Translations under genes and position numbers: made by a program
Notes under the pieces: generated by a model
Told to the model about the DNA's origin: nothing
What the model saw: only the letters and a program-made list of their open reading frames with translations
Databases searched by the model: none
Origin: Bdellovibrionales bacterium
Lineage (GTDB): Bacteria > Bdellovibrionota > UBA1018
Direction of reading: 5' to 3'
DNA: 64,000 bases
Assembly: GCA_018266355.1 (NCBI GenBank)
Contig: JAFEAP010000004.1
Coordinates: 22,113 to 86,112 of the forward strand
Part shown: piece after piece, positions 11,048 through 19,976 of the stretch
Layout of the letters: the number at the start of each line of letters is the position of its first letter
Numbering within the stretch: the first letter of the stretch is position 1

Positions 11048-11372
11048 ATTTTTTATCTATTATTGATTGAGATATAGCTTCTAAATATAAATTCTCAACA
11101 TTATAATGACGTTGATTACCATTTTTATATAGTACTACATAATAATTTTTAGAATTATTTGGTTGATAATTACTTATATACTTATTAGTATACTTAGAAT
11201 ATACAAAATAATGACCTTCAAATCTACAAATTGTATATGAATCTTCATAACCTACTATTGGATATGTTGGTATTAATTTTAGGCAGTTATTAACAGCTTT
11301 TCCGAAGCCTAAAAAATCTGGTGGTAGGGTATCCTTCAAAGAATTTGCCTTTAAAAGCTCCTCAAAACTCAT
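11046..11372 (-). CDS. Hypothetical protein, 108 aa
   Basis: I do not recognise a family. The protein is mixed alpha/beta, Tyr- and Asn-rich in its C-terminal half, without a signal peptide or membrane segment. It is the last gene of the minus-strand replication operon; its start overlaps the stop of the MazG-like gene by 4 bases (ATGA-type coupling) and its end runs into the shared terminator. Confidence 0.7.
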   Translation of the reverse strand: MSFEELLKANSLKDTLPPDFLGFGKAVNNCLKLIPTYPIVGYEDSYTICRFEGHYFVYSKYTNKYISNYQPNNSKNYYVVLYKNGNQRHYNVENLYLEAISQSIIDKK

Positions 11373-12013
11373 ACTTTATCTAATATCGGTTGTAAATTAG
11401 CAGGACTATAAGTACTAGGTTTAATAGTTTTATTATCTTCTATTCTTTGAAGTATATACTTGCCATTAGGACTAGATTCTATTCGAGTTTTAATACCTTT
11501 AGTCATAAATAATCCAGCAGATTCACCTTCAGCATCTTCAAATTTATTAAAGCTCTTACTCATATTACTCCTATGAACTTCATCAAAACCTTCTTCAAAT
11601 ATATTAGCCATACCTAATGAAACTATAGTTCCTGATAATACATATTGAAGATCAAGAACAGCATCAAATGCCTTAGTTAAATCTTGATCTATTTCAAAAG
11701 TAATATTAGACTTAGTTTGATATTTATCATTAAATTTAGCAAAATCTAAACTATCTGCTAATTCATCTAATTCTTCTTGAATTAAATTTAATCTAAGTCT
11801 AATAGTATCTTCAGTTAATTTAGTAGGTTTATCATTAACAACTTGATTAAAAGTTTGATAAAATTCTTTTACTTTATCTTCACGAGAAGGAATAGACTTT
11901 AATAAATTTATTATATCATTTGGTTCTGCATAACTAATAAATCGTCCATGTCTATACTCACCATTATCGAATATTTCATGTATTCTAGTTTCTAATTCTT
12001 CATTTACAACCAT
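11369..12013 (-). CDS. MazG-like all-alpha nucleotide pyrophosphohydrolase
   Basis: Residues 79-85 (QEELDEL) followed by AFDAVLDLQYV at about 116-126 form the acidic Mg-binding helices of the MazG/PRA-PH all-alpha NTP pyrophosphatase superfamily. These hydrolyse (d)NTPs to (d)NMPs; phage members may remove non-canonical nucleotides or lower alarmones. A short motif with HRSNMSK at about 147-153 is also typical of phage PRA-PH-like proteins. The gene overlaps the UDG gene by 10 bases, consistent with a nucleotide-sanitation pair. The exact substrate cannot be read from sequence. Confidence 0.75.
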   Translation of the reverse strand: MVVNEELETRIHEIFDNGEYRHGRFISYAEPNDIINLLKSIPSREDKVKEFYQTFNQVVNDKPTKLTEDTIRLRLNLIQEELDELADSLDFAKFNDKYQTKSNITFEIDQDLTKAFDAVLDLQYVLSGTIVSLGMANIFEEGFDEVHRSNMSKSFNKFEDAEGESAGLFMTKGIKTRIESSPNGKYILQRIEDNKTIKPSTYSPANLQPILDKV

Positions 12014-12702
12014 ACTATTTCTTTTAAATTTTTTTCCTTTAAAATATTATTACATTCTACAAAACATTTACTATTCCAATCTTTATTATTATAAGAAGCA
12101 CTAACTGGATGAGTATCTTCTATAATAAAATTAGTTGGATTAATAATATATTTTTCATATTCTTTAGCTTTACTACCCCATAATAACCAAACTATATTAG
12201 GTTGAGATTGAATATACTTAACTACATCAGTAGTAAATGATTGCCAACCTAAATTATTATGAGACAATGGATTACCAGCTCTAACACTTAATATAGTATT
12301 AAGAAGAAATACTCCTTGATTTGCTAGATATTGCAATCCTATATCTTTTTTAATATTAGTAGTAGGAACAGATTTTTTCATTGAATCTATAATCTGTTTT
12401 AGAGATGGAGTAACATTTAATTTACAACCAAATGAATATCCATTAGCATTTCCATTATGAAAAGGATCTTGCCCTATAACAACTACTCTTATATTATTGG
12501 GAGATATTTCCCTAAATAATTTTAATATATCTTTTCTATCAGGATAAACTATATTATTTTCACTATCTTTACTAATTAAACTCAATGTAGTTTTAAGTCT
12601 TTCTAATGTATTAGTATTTAATACAGAAGCCCAAGCTCCGAGGATAGGTATAAACCTATCTCTCAGAGTTTGAACATCATTAGAATCTGAAAATAAATCC
12701 AT
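12004..12702 (-). CDS. ung: Uracil-DNA glycosylase, family 1
   Basis: A 232-residue protein of normal length for family 1 UDG, which excises uracil from DNA. The water-activating motif GQDPFH lies at 77-82 (catalytic Asp79), the Gly/Ser-rich loop follows, NQGVFLLN lies at about 128-135, and the DNA-intercalating motif HPVS lies at 198-201. The usual GQDPYH tyrosine, which keeps thymine out of the pocket, is Phe here. It is directly followed by the MazG-like gene and lies near ThyX, consistent with keeping uracil out of the phage DNA. Confidence 0.92.
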   Translation of the reverse strand: MDLFSDSNDVQTLRDRFIPILGAWASVLNTNTLERLKTTLSLISKDSENNIVYPDRKDILKLFREISPNNIRVVVIGQDPFHNGNANGYSFGCKLNVTPSLKQIIDSMKKSVPTTNIKKDIGLQYLANQGVFLLNTILSVRAGNPLSHNNLGWQSFTTDVVKYIQSQPNIVWLLWGSKAKEYEKYIINPTNFIIEDTHPVSASYNNKDWNSKCFVECNNILKEKNLKEIVWL

Positions 12703-12960
12703 TTAGAAGGATTTAAGATACTTATTAGTTGTTTTACTTCTTTCTATCATTTCTTCTACTAACTTATTCATACTTTCCAAAGTACTAAGAGTAGTATGTT
12801 CATTTATTTCAGTAGTAAGTTCACCTTTAGGTTTACCGCCCATCATTTTAAATGTAACAGCTTCTATTTTACTAGTTTCAACACTAAGACTACGAAGATT
12901 ATCTTTAAGTTTCTCTACTTGATTAGTTACTGTCGGCTTCTCCGATTGATTGTTTCTCAT
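12703..12960 (-). CDS. Hypothetical protein, 85 aa
   Basis: A small hydrophilic, probably helical protein without recognised motifs. It directly abuts the UDG gene (the stop and the next start are contiguous) and starts 4 bases after the upstream gene ends, so it is part of the same operon. Confidence 0.65.
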   Translation of the reverse strand: MRNNQSEKPTVTNQVEKLKDNLRSLSVETSKIEAVTFKMMGGKPKGELTTEINEHTTLSTLESMNKLVEEMIERSKTTNKYLKSF

Positions 12961-12964
12961 TATT

Positions 12965-13456
12965 TTATTTTTTAATTAATTTACCTTCAATTTGAAATAT
13001 ATCTATATTCATAAAGACAGCATTAGGATATTCAGGACATTCAAATGGAAGTGACATTACTTCGGCATTCAAACGTACTCTATCACCTTCTTCTAAACAA
13101 GCATCTTTACTTAAATTAGGACTAATCCTTACTACCATAAGATAAGGATTACGTTTCATTTGTTCAAATATTTGTTTATTACGCATTTTAGCCCAAGCAT
13201 CATCTGCTATTATACGACCATTAACTTTTCTTTCAATTCCACCTACTACTATAGTTACTCGTTGTCCAAGTGGAACAAAATCAAAATCTTTATAATCTTC
13301 TAATTTTTCTTCTTGATAATTTTGTTCAGATGATTGTTGTTTACTAAGATTATCAGCTAAAGCTAAAGCGTGTTTATCATGTCCAGCCATATCTTTAGGT
13401 GTATTACTGCCATCAGTATTACCCATAAATATTATCTTCTTTGGATCAGTATTCAT
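12965..13456 (-). CDS. Hypothetical protein, 163 aa
   Basis: The N-terminal ~50 residues are polar and Gln/Glu-rich, probably flexible. Residues ~60-160 alternate hydrophobic and polar residues like a small beta-rich domain. No family recognised. It lies between DUF3310 and the UDG block in the replication operon. Confidence 0.65.
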   Translation of the reverse strand: MNTDPKKIIFMGNTDGSNTPKDMAGHDKHALALADNLSKQQSSEQNYQEEKLEDYKDFDFVPLGQRVTIVVGGIERKVNGRIIADDAWAKMRNKQIFEQMKRNPYLMVVRISPNLSKDACLEEGDRVRLNAEVMSLPFECPEYPNAVFMNIDIFQIEGKLIKK

Positions 13457-13462
13457 ACTATA

Positions 13463-13693
13463 TTATTGTTTTTCTTTTAATTTATTATTAATTTCTCTTT
13501 CCAAATACCATTTAGCTTTTTGTAAATCTTCTATTTCTTTATCAGGATTTTTCTTACCTGCCCTAGAAATATATTTAATAGTATTACCTAAATTAAATCC
13601 TAGTTTCTTATCTTCTATATACTCTATTACTTCTATTTTACCATCAGTATAATGACTAGGATGATTTACTACATCATTTTCTTTATTTTCCAT
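13463..13693 (-). CDS. DUF3310 protein
   Basis: A 76-residue protein matching the DUF3310 pattern: NHPSHYTDGKIEVIEYI at residues ~10-26, then GNTIKYISRAGKK, then a helix with DLQKAKWYLERE. DUF3310 proteins are common in phages and sit in nucleotide-metabolism or replication blocks. They have been linked to a SaV-like nucleotide kinase fold, but the reaction is not settled. The start overlaps the end of thyX by 11 bases. Confidence 0.85.
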   Translation of the reverse strand: MENKENDVVNHPSHYTDGKIEVIEYIEDKKLGFNLGNTIKYISRAGKKNPDKEIEDLQKAKWYLEREINNKLKEKQ

Positions 13694-14744
13694 TAACAGT
13701 TATATTTTCGTTAGCAAACATTTTCCTATATTGAATAAATCCTCTAAAATTACCTGACCATCCAAAATCTTTTACTATACCTCCATTAGATTTATTAATT
13801 GAATTATAAACTTCATTATATTCAATTTGATTCATTGATTTAGCACAATGTTCAAAACAACTCCAATGTCCATTTAAACTTAATCTATCATGTAATTTAA
13901 TATCATTAAGTAAATTAGGTCTCTTACCTTCTTCACCTATTACAGTATAAGAAGTTCTAGCACACATAGCAGTAGATATTTTGATTTTAGTTGGTAGAAA
14001 CATATTTTCATATACTTCTCCATTTAATTCTTTAAGTGTATTAGTTAAATCAGATAAATTAATAGTATCTTCAAAAGGAATATGCCAATCATCAGCATTT
14101 AATTTTTTAGGAGTGGATTCATTATATGCGTCCCACATTGTTTCTGCAAGAGCTATCATGTGAATATCAGCCATTCCTTTATTAAGTTGTAACCAAAATA
14201 ATATATCATTATATTTATCTTTATGGTAAGATGCTCCATATCTAATTAAATCTTTTCTACTTCTAAATATTTTTGTATCAGTATGGTCAAAAGTAAATTC
14301 GTATTGAGGACATCTGAGAGAAAAGAAATTTTCCCATTCCGTAGCTGTAATAAGGACAGTATGATACATAAATGGTTCAAGAAGTCTATTAACTAATTGT
14401 TTAGTGACCCCACATGAAGATAGATTTTCGGCTTCTTGAACAGCAAAATCTCTACTAAGCAACCAATTCTTAGTAATATAATTAATATCTTCTTTATCAG
14501 TAAAATACTCACTTCCTTGCATACCTGAATGGTCTTTTTGCCAAGCAATAGGAATAAAAGGATTTTCTTTTACTGATTGTAGTAATTTTTGAAAAGGAAT
14601 AGCTCTACTACTAGCACTATTTTTACTTAACATTCTATGAGTATTTAACTCTGCTAGAATATATCTAGGAAATACTACTCTCATAGTAGTAATTCTATTG
14701 CCAAATTCATTCTCAGAATCAGCTATAATTTCAGCTTTAATCAT
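13683..14744 (-). CDS. thyX: FAD-dependent thymidylate synthase (ThyX family)
   Basis: ThyX makes dTMP from dUMP using FAD and methylene-tetrahydrofolate. The signature loop RHR-x7-S appears at residues ~35-45 as T-H-R-x7-S, followed by SRAIPFQKLL, as in large phage ThyX proteins. At 353 residues it is longer than the bacterial enzyme (about 220-250). It lies with UDG, MazG-like and DUF3310 genes, so the operon handles dU/dT balance. The first Arg of the signature is replaced by Thr, which is seen in divergent members. Confidence 0.85.
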   Translation of the reverse strand: MIKAEIIADSENEFGNRITTMRVVFPRYILAELNTHRMLSKNSASSRAIPFQKLLQSVKENPFIPIAWQKDHSGMQGSEYFTDKEDINYITKNWLLSRDFAVQEAENLSSCGVTKQLVNRLLEPFMYHTVLITATEWENFFSLRCPQYEFTFDHTDTKIFRSRKDLIRYGASYHKDKYNDILFWLQLNKGMADIHMIALAETMWDAYNESTPKKLNADDWHIPFEDTINLSDLTNTLKELNGEVYENMFLPTKIKISTAMCARTSYTVIGEEGKRPNLLNDIKLHDRLSLNGHWSCFEHCAKSMNQIEYNEVYNSINKSNGGIVKDFGWSGNFRGFIQYRKMFANENITVNGK

Positions 14745-15526
14745 ACTATTATTTTTCTATTTTTAATTAATTGTGTTGCTTGTTCTAATTGAATAGGTTT
14801 AATATCATCGCTAGATTTCTTTAATTCTTCTAATCTAGCCTTTAAATCTCTAAGTTTAACTCCACCATTTGATAAATCTATACTTCTAATGTAATTAAGG
14901 ATTTTTGATTTATCGGGAAATGTATAGGTAGGTTCAGGAACTCCAATACTTCTTTTAATACGTCTGACAATATCATTAGCATGAATAATTCTTTTAACTA
15001 AAATTTCATAATCAAAAGTCATTTCACCTATTCTAAATTCTATAGTTTTATGATAAGAATGAACTCTAACAGCTGTTTTACTATCACTTATTTTCCAACT
15101 ATTATATTTGCCTTTATATTCCCAACTTTTTAATTCATTTAATATAGACTTTTCATTCTTAAATATTTCATTTCTAATTTCATCAAAATTATTGCTACAA
15201 TCTATATGATAATGAATACCTGAACCGTTGTTAATAGTAGAATTTATTTTTAATTGAATAGATATATTATATAAACAAATAAGACCAATTATGCCATTAG
15301 GTATTCTATATCTTTGTTCATGTGAATCATTTTTTACAGCTAATATATTAGGTATAGAAGTAAAATTAATTTCATTATATAATTCACCTTTATCACATTC
15401 TATTTCAAATCCAGTAGAATAAGGTAAAAAATTATTAGCTTTATCTATATCATCTTTAGCAGTAAAAGAGAGTAATACAAGAGGTGTATTATATACTACC
15501 TCTTGTACTATATTATCTTGTAACAT
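14741..15526 (-). CDS. Putative amidoligase-family (COOH-NH2 ligase) protein
   Basis: Three spaced motifs fit the glutamine-synthetase-like amidoligase family: GFEIECD at 39-45 (metal-binding Glu pair), GIHYHID at 103-109, and TIEFRIGEM at 161-169. Such enzymes form amide bonds between carboxylates and amines at ATP expense; phage versions are proposed to modify proteins, peptides or cell-wall parts. The start overlaps thyX by 4 bases. The C-terminal 60 residues look like a helical tail. The family call rests on motif spacing only; the substrate is unknown. Confidence 0.6.
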   Translation of the reverse strand: MLQDNIVQEVVYNTPLVLLSFTAKDDIDKANNFLPYSTGFEIECDKGELYNEINFTSIPNILAVKNDSHEQRYRIPNGIIGLICLYNISIQLKINSTINNGSGIHYHIDCSNNFDEIRNEIFKNEKSILNELKSWEYKGKYNSWKISDSKTAVRVHSYHKTIEFRIGEMTFDYEILVKRIIHANDIVRRIKRSIGVPEPTYTFPDKSKILNYIRSIDLSNGGVKLRDLKARLEELKKSSDDIKPIQLEQATQLIKNRKIIV

Positions 15527-15529
15527 ATA

Positions 15530-16135
15530 TTACCATTCTCCTCCACGCCTATAAGAAGAAACTTGTGGTTTAGGAGCTTCTTGATTTACTTTTTCAGCAT
15601 TTTCTTTTACTGCTTCAATCACTTTACTAACTCCTTCTTTAACAATTAATTCATCAGATTTTTCTATTTTATCTGCTAATTCATTGTTAGCTTTATTAAC
15701 CTTTTTAGATTCTTCCTTCTTTATAAGTTTCTTAGTACCTTTTGCCTGAATTTCTTTAGTTTCTTGTTCTTTAACTTTAGCTGTAGAATTAGGAGTAAGC
15801 AAACCTATAAGCTTCTTTTTATAAGTAGTTTTAACACTCTTATTAGTAGAATCATTATATTTTTTAAGAATTGGTTCTATTTTTTGTTTATATTCTTCTT
15901 TACTAATTTTAATACTATGAGGAGTATTATCTATAGTAAGTTTTAAAGTATCTTTAATGTATACACCTTTAATTTTATCATTAGCAGGATCAGCTTCTTT
16001 TTTAACTTCTTTAGGTTTTACATCTTTCTTAGCTACTACTTTTTGTATAGCTGTTTGTGGTTTTTTAGTTGCCACCTTTTTAGCAGGAGCTTTTTTTGTA
16101 GCAGTCTTTTTAGCTGCTGGTTTCTTTGTTGCCAT
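15530..16135 (-). CDS. Lysine/alanine-rich histone H1-like protein
   Basis: The first ~45 residues are repeats of the AAKK/ATKKP type, like bacterial and eukaryotic H1 tails that bind DNA without sequence preference. A short ordered segment follows (residues ~55-100, with a GVYIKDTLKLTID strand pattern), then a Lys/Glu-rich coiled region and a basic end (SYRRGGEW). It directly follows the second exon of the rIIA-like gene. It may compact phage DNA or be carried in the virion, but this is inference from composition. Confidence 0.6.
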   Translation of the reverse strand: MATKKPAAKKTATKKAPAKKVATKKPQTAIQKVVAKKDVKPKEVKKEADPANDKIKGVYIKDTLKLTIDNTPHSIKISKEEYKQKIEPILKKYNDSTNKSVKTTYKKKLIGLLTPNSTAKVKEQETKEIQAKGTKKLIKKEESKKVNKANNELADKIEKSDELIVKEGVSKVIEAVKENAEKVNQEAPKPQVSSYRRGGEW

Positions 16136-18240
16136 TTAATTTAAATTTATTAATAGTGAATAATCAGCAATATAATCATCTTCAGATATTAGATGAGGTT
16201 TAGGTAATTCTACTTCTCTAGCTTCAGGTTTAGGTATTACTAAAGGAAAACTAAATTCTAAGTCAGGAGCACTACGTATAACTACATTAGTTTTCTTATT
16301 ATACCTTCTAAGATAACTAATTATATCTTTCTTATTATTATCTGTAATTTCAACGTGTTTCAATATCTCTACCTTTTCAAAATATTTTTCTATTTGGTTA
16401 TCTATTTTAAGAATATCTTGATTTAGATATTTTCGATCTATAGCATCTTCTACAGCTTGACGCATGAATAGATTAGTTCTTTGTCCTTTCCAAGAATCTA
16501 CTTGATATACTGTATTTTCTTCTACAAATTTTTCTATCTCTTTAATCTTATTATAAATTGAAGTATTAATTTCTTCAAAATTATTAATCATACTTTCTCT
16601 AAGATAGAATTTATCTTTAAGATAATAAGCAGTAGCTACATCTTTTAAGACAGTATTATTTTTAACTAGATTATCCACATATACAACTTTATGATTGTTT
16701 TTAAAATATTTTTCATTAGCTTTAGATATAATATAGAATTTAATAGCTTTATCATTTAATCTAGGTACTTCATTTCTGTAATTACCTGAAATAGTATCTA
16801 AAGAATCATCTTTATTATATTTAAGAAATGATTTTCTATGTAAAAATAATGAAGTAGCTTCTTTAAATTTATCTTTATCATCTTCAAATCCATATACTAT
16901 AATATCAGTATGATTAGCAATAGAATCAATTTTTATATCTTTTCTATCCCAATATACATCAAAATTATTTGGCTTCGTAGGATATAAGTAAGTACAATAT
17001 TTAACAGAGATTCTCTGTTCAGCTTTTCTTCTTTTAGCTGCTTCAGTATTAGTAATTTCAGCTCTATAAGCTTTCTTAAAATCTTCAGGAACTTCTATTT
17101 CATTGTCTATATATACATATTTTTGTAGAAACTCTCTAATTACTTTTCTATAAATATATAATTTTTTGAAAGCTCCTAATTGAACGACTTTCATACTATT
17201 ATTATAGAAAATTCTATTATCTCTTTTAGAAGTTCTTTCAGTACTTAATCCTAATTGTGTTATTTTACTATGAAAAGTATATTTTCTACTATCACTTATT
17301 ATCCAAGGTAATAAATCACATTTTTTAACTCTTTGATAGTAAGCTAGTTTAACTTGATTAATAGTATAATTAGAATATATACCTACTTTATTATAAGTTA
17401 TATTTTTAAATTCTCTAAAAACAGTATCAAATATAGTTCCATAAGCAGTAGTTACTTGATAACCTTTATTAGCTCCTCTTAAACCTCTTTTAGTTTCAAT
17501 TCTACCTGATAATTCATATTCAAAAAATGGATCTTCAGGACACTCTATTCCAGCTTCTTCAAATGGAATAAATTTAAGAGGAATACCAAAATCTTTTGGC
17601 ATCTTTAATTTAAGTTCGTGTCCATTTCCCGATAATGTAAGAACACCCGACTTATGCCTATTTTGGAGATAGACCATAAAATCATCAGTACTTTCATTTT
17701 GTTTTTGAAATCTTTCTCTTAAATCAGTTAAACATTCTTCTATTCTTTGTTTAACTATAGATTTAGTTTCCTCAGTATATCTAAGTTCTTCTCGACTTGG
17801 AGTTACTTCTAATTCACCTATATTAAACTTAACTGCTACTGGAATTTTTATTTCTTTCATTCCTATAGCATTCCAATTAATAGGATAGGCTACATTACCT
17901 AAAGCTATATGAAGTTCATCACTATATTGATAAGAATCTCTAACTTTAAAAGTTTTACCTTCAAATATAATATAATTATTATCAATATTCCAATTATCAA
18001 AATAAACATTATCGAAATAACATAGTTGAGTAATTAGTCCATTCTCAAATAAACCCAAGTCTGATTCATTAACGGGAATCTTTATCTCTGTACCATTTCT
18101 TTCAGTAGTATTAAATTCAGCTAAATGTTTTAATTCAGGAACACTAGTACCTTTAGATAAAGTATAATGATATTCAATCCCATCAAATCTAGTAATAATA
18201 TCAAATGAATCGGAATACGCTAAAGGTGATTTGCCTCCCA
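16136..18240 (-). CDS. rIIA-like GHKL ATPase, exon 2
   Basis: Continuation of the rIIA-like protein. It opens with the second half of the ATP-binding lid motif (GGKSPLAYSDSF), matching the GFGLGSKSP-type motif of T4 rIIA and HSP90-like ATPases. Joined to exon 1 at the proposed splice site it gives 2469 nt, exactly 823 codons (822 residues). The rest is an alpha/beta region with many basic residues. T4 rIIA protects against exclusion by a lambda prophage (RexAB); the role in crAss-like phages is unproven. An in-frame ATG at 18250 inside the intron would start a truncated protein but lacks the N-terminal ATPase motifs. Confidence 0.82.
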
Positions 18241-19332
18241 CGAGGCTCATATACTTTCATATATGTTTAGACTATATCATCACATTTAAGTGTCGGACGC
18301 TTTTTCATTATAGCTTCAATATATACTATAACTACTTCCTGTTATTAAGTAAACTATATTACTCAGGTAGTCGTTGAACCTTCTATAGATGTATCTATAG
18401 CTTGGCTGCTGGTTGTCAATGTATCTTTATCATTTTTACTAAATATTATAGTAGATAAAGCTTTATGAGTTTCTAGCAATTCATCCGATTTTGTTTGGGC
18501 TGGGAGTGTATAATTTTTATTACAATTATCACATTTATATCTAATCACTAATCCTTTAACCATTTGTCTAGTTCCATTCTTTTTAGTATTAGAACCACAT
18601 TTAGGACATTTAGGATTATTATCTGTCTTATCTATTATTTTAAAACTATCAAATAATTCTTTTTTTCTTTTTAATGATATAGTACAGTTCTTATATAAAT
18701 AATCTTTAAGATTAAGTATATTTTCACTTGCTATCCATTCAAGAACGTATAAATTATAAGTAGGATTTTCTTTAACTCTATAATAAGGACAATCTATACA
18801 ATTAGATAATAAAATTTGTTTGAATTTATTTATAAGATATTCAGAAGCAGAACATATTTCAACTCTTCTTAGATTAGGTCTTAAAGAAGGAATAGAAATA
18901 CTACCATTACCATCAAAATAACCTCTTATGAAATGATTCATAAGATTATTATCTAATTCAGGAATAGTAATTAGTTCTTTATTTTCAGTAGATTTTCTTT
19001 CTCTTAAACCTAAATTAAATAAATCTTGGTATAAAACTTTATTTGATTTAGCTAGAGAATATTGAATCTTATGATTTTCACCATATTTTGAATAATCAAA
19101 TTCTCCTCTATTGAAAAAAGGAAATCTTAATTCTAAATCATCTATTAATTGTTTATCTACTAAAGATATTCTAACAGTATTTTCTTTACTTATGCTGCCA
19201 TCTGCAAATAGAAGACCTAAAAAATATGCTTTATCTTCTGTATCTATTATTTTAAATTCATCATTATATTCCATCGTAAAATTATTTAGGATATAAAAAT
19301 ACGAAAAAATAATTATTATACAATTCAATTTA
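18241..19332 (-). mobile_element. Group I intron interrupting the rIIA-like gene
   Basis: The minus-strand core elements are present in order. P/Q-like GACAACCAGCAGCCAAGC is at about 18418-18401, R-like GAAGGTTCAACGACTAC at about 18383-18367, and S-like ATGATATAGTCT at about 18280-18269, where the R and S GACTA/TAGTC pair forms P7. The proposed 5' exon ends in T at 19333 and the intron ends in G at 18241, following the usual U and omega-G rule. Splicing here restores G-F-G-L-G-G-K-S and an 822-residue frame. The intron is 1092 nt and carries a LAGLIDADG endonuclease gene. Insertion in a codon of the ATP-binding motif is typical, because mobile introns target conserved sites. The internal guide (P1) was not resolved by eye. 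Confidence 0.9.
18363..19274 (-). CDS. LAGLIDADG homing endonuclease in the group I intron
   Basis: A 303-residue endonuclease that would cut intron-less alleles and spread the intron. Two motifs are visible, YFLGLLFADGSI near the N-terminus and FIRGYFDGNGSI about 110 residues later, so it acts as a monomer. Near the C-terminus there is a zinc ribbon, CPKCGS then CDNCNK, which probably helps DNA binding. I chose the ATG at 19274 because the frame upstream has only a TTG and the motif region begins soon after. The 3' end of the gene overlaps the P/Q part of the ribozyme core, so protein and RNA constraints share the same bases. Confidence 0.9.
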   Translation of the reverse strand: MEYNDEFKIIDTEDKAYFLGLLFADGSISKENTVRISLVDKQLIDDLELRFPFFNRGEFDYSKYGENHKIQYSLAKSNKVLYQDLFNLGLRERKSTENKELITIPELDNNLMNHFIRGYFDGNGSISIPSLRPNLRRVEICSASEYLINKFKQILLSNCIDCPYYRVKENPTYNLYVLEWIASENILNLKDYLYKNCTISLKRKKELFDSFKIIDKTDNNPKCPKCGSNTKKNGTRQMVKGLVIRYKCDNCNKNYTLPAQTKSDELLETHKALSTIIFSKNDKDTLTTSSQAIDTSIEGSTTT

Positions 19333-19696
19333 ACCCAAATCCACCAATTTCTTCGTTGGTGTCACGCTTAGTACTAGAAAAATATTTCATGTATGTTTTA
19401 GTAATACGTCTAGGAGACATACCAACACCTACATCAATGAAACTTATATAATACTGTTGTGCATCTATATCATAACTTTTTCTAATTATTACTGCATCTT
19501 CTACTTCAGCCTCTTTATGACTATCAAAACAATTAGAAGTAATTTCCCGAATTATACTTTGAATAGGATTAGAATAAAGACTTTTACTAACCATTTCAAA
19601 TAGAAATGGTAAACTACTATTATCAATCTTAGCTTCAGTAGTTTCTACTTCACCTATTATTTCTATATCATCATTCTTAATCTTCTTTATTTCCAT
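19333..19696 (-). CDS. rIIA-like GHKL ATPase, exon 1
   Basis: The N-terminal exon of the split gene. Residues 50-60 (REITSNCFDSH) are the GHKL N-box with the Mg-binding Asn, FIDVGVGMS at 87-94 is the G1 box, and EEIGGFGL at 115-122 is the first half of the G2 lid, where the intron sits within the codon of L122. Without splicing, translation ends two codons later (L-N-stop at 19325). It follows a 99-aa gene with a 20-base overlap. Identity as an rIIA-type membrane-associated ATPase comes from the motif set and the KSPLAY continuation in exon 2. Confidence 0.85.
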
Positions 19697-19976
19697 ATAT
19701 AATTATAGTATTTCTTATTAAATAATAAGAATTAGATGATTCTTTTACCTTAGTTTTTATATAATAAGATAGTTCTTTTAATAATTGTTGTTTAGAATCT
19801 TCTATAATTTTATCTGAATCTAATGGATTTTCAGTAGGATAAAACCTAACTTCATTTTGTAAACAAATAGGTTTTTTATATTCTATTTTTATTTCCGTAT
19901 GAATAGGTCTATCTATTTTTAATATTTCGTACTTAGGAAAAAATAGCTGGATTATATATTTCAATATATTTATCAT
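19677..19976 (-). CDS. Hypothetical protein, 99 aa
   Basis: It starts with a hydrophobic, aromatic helix (residues 2-18) that could be a membrane anchor or an amphipathic helix, followed by a polar domain. T4 pairs rIIA with rIIB, but I see no rIIB similarity here. It overlaps both neighbours by a few bases, so it is translationally coupled to the rIIA-like gene. Confidence 0.6.
   Translation of the reverse strand: MINILKYIIQLFFPKYEILKIDRPIHTEIKIEYKKPICLQNEVRFYPTENPLDSDKIIEDSKQQLLKELSYYIKTKVKESSNSYYLIRNTIIIYGNKED

Noticed and set aside
15600..15660. CTGATGA on the minus strand
   Set aside because: Lies inside the coding region of the H1-like protein (encoding S-D-E) without GAAA and stems in the right places.
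18244..18250. ATG at 18250 as the start of an independent gene (704 aa)
   Set aside because: It lies within the last bases of the group I intron. Splicing gives a continuous rIIA-like ATPase with complete N-box, G1 and G2 motifs.
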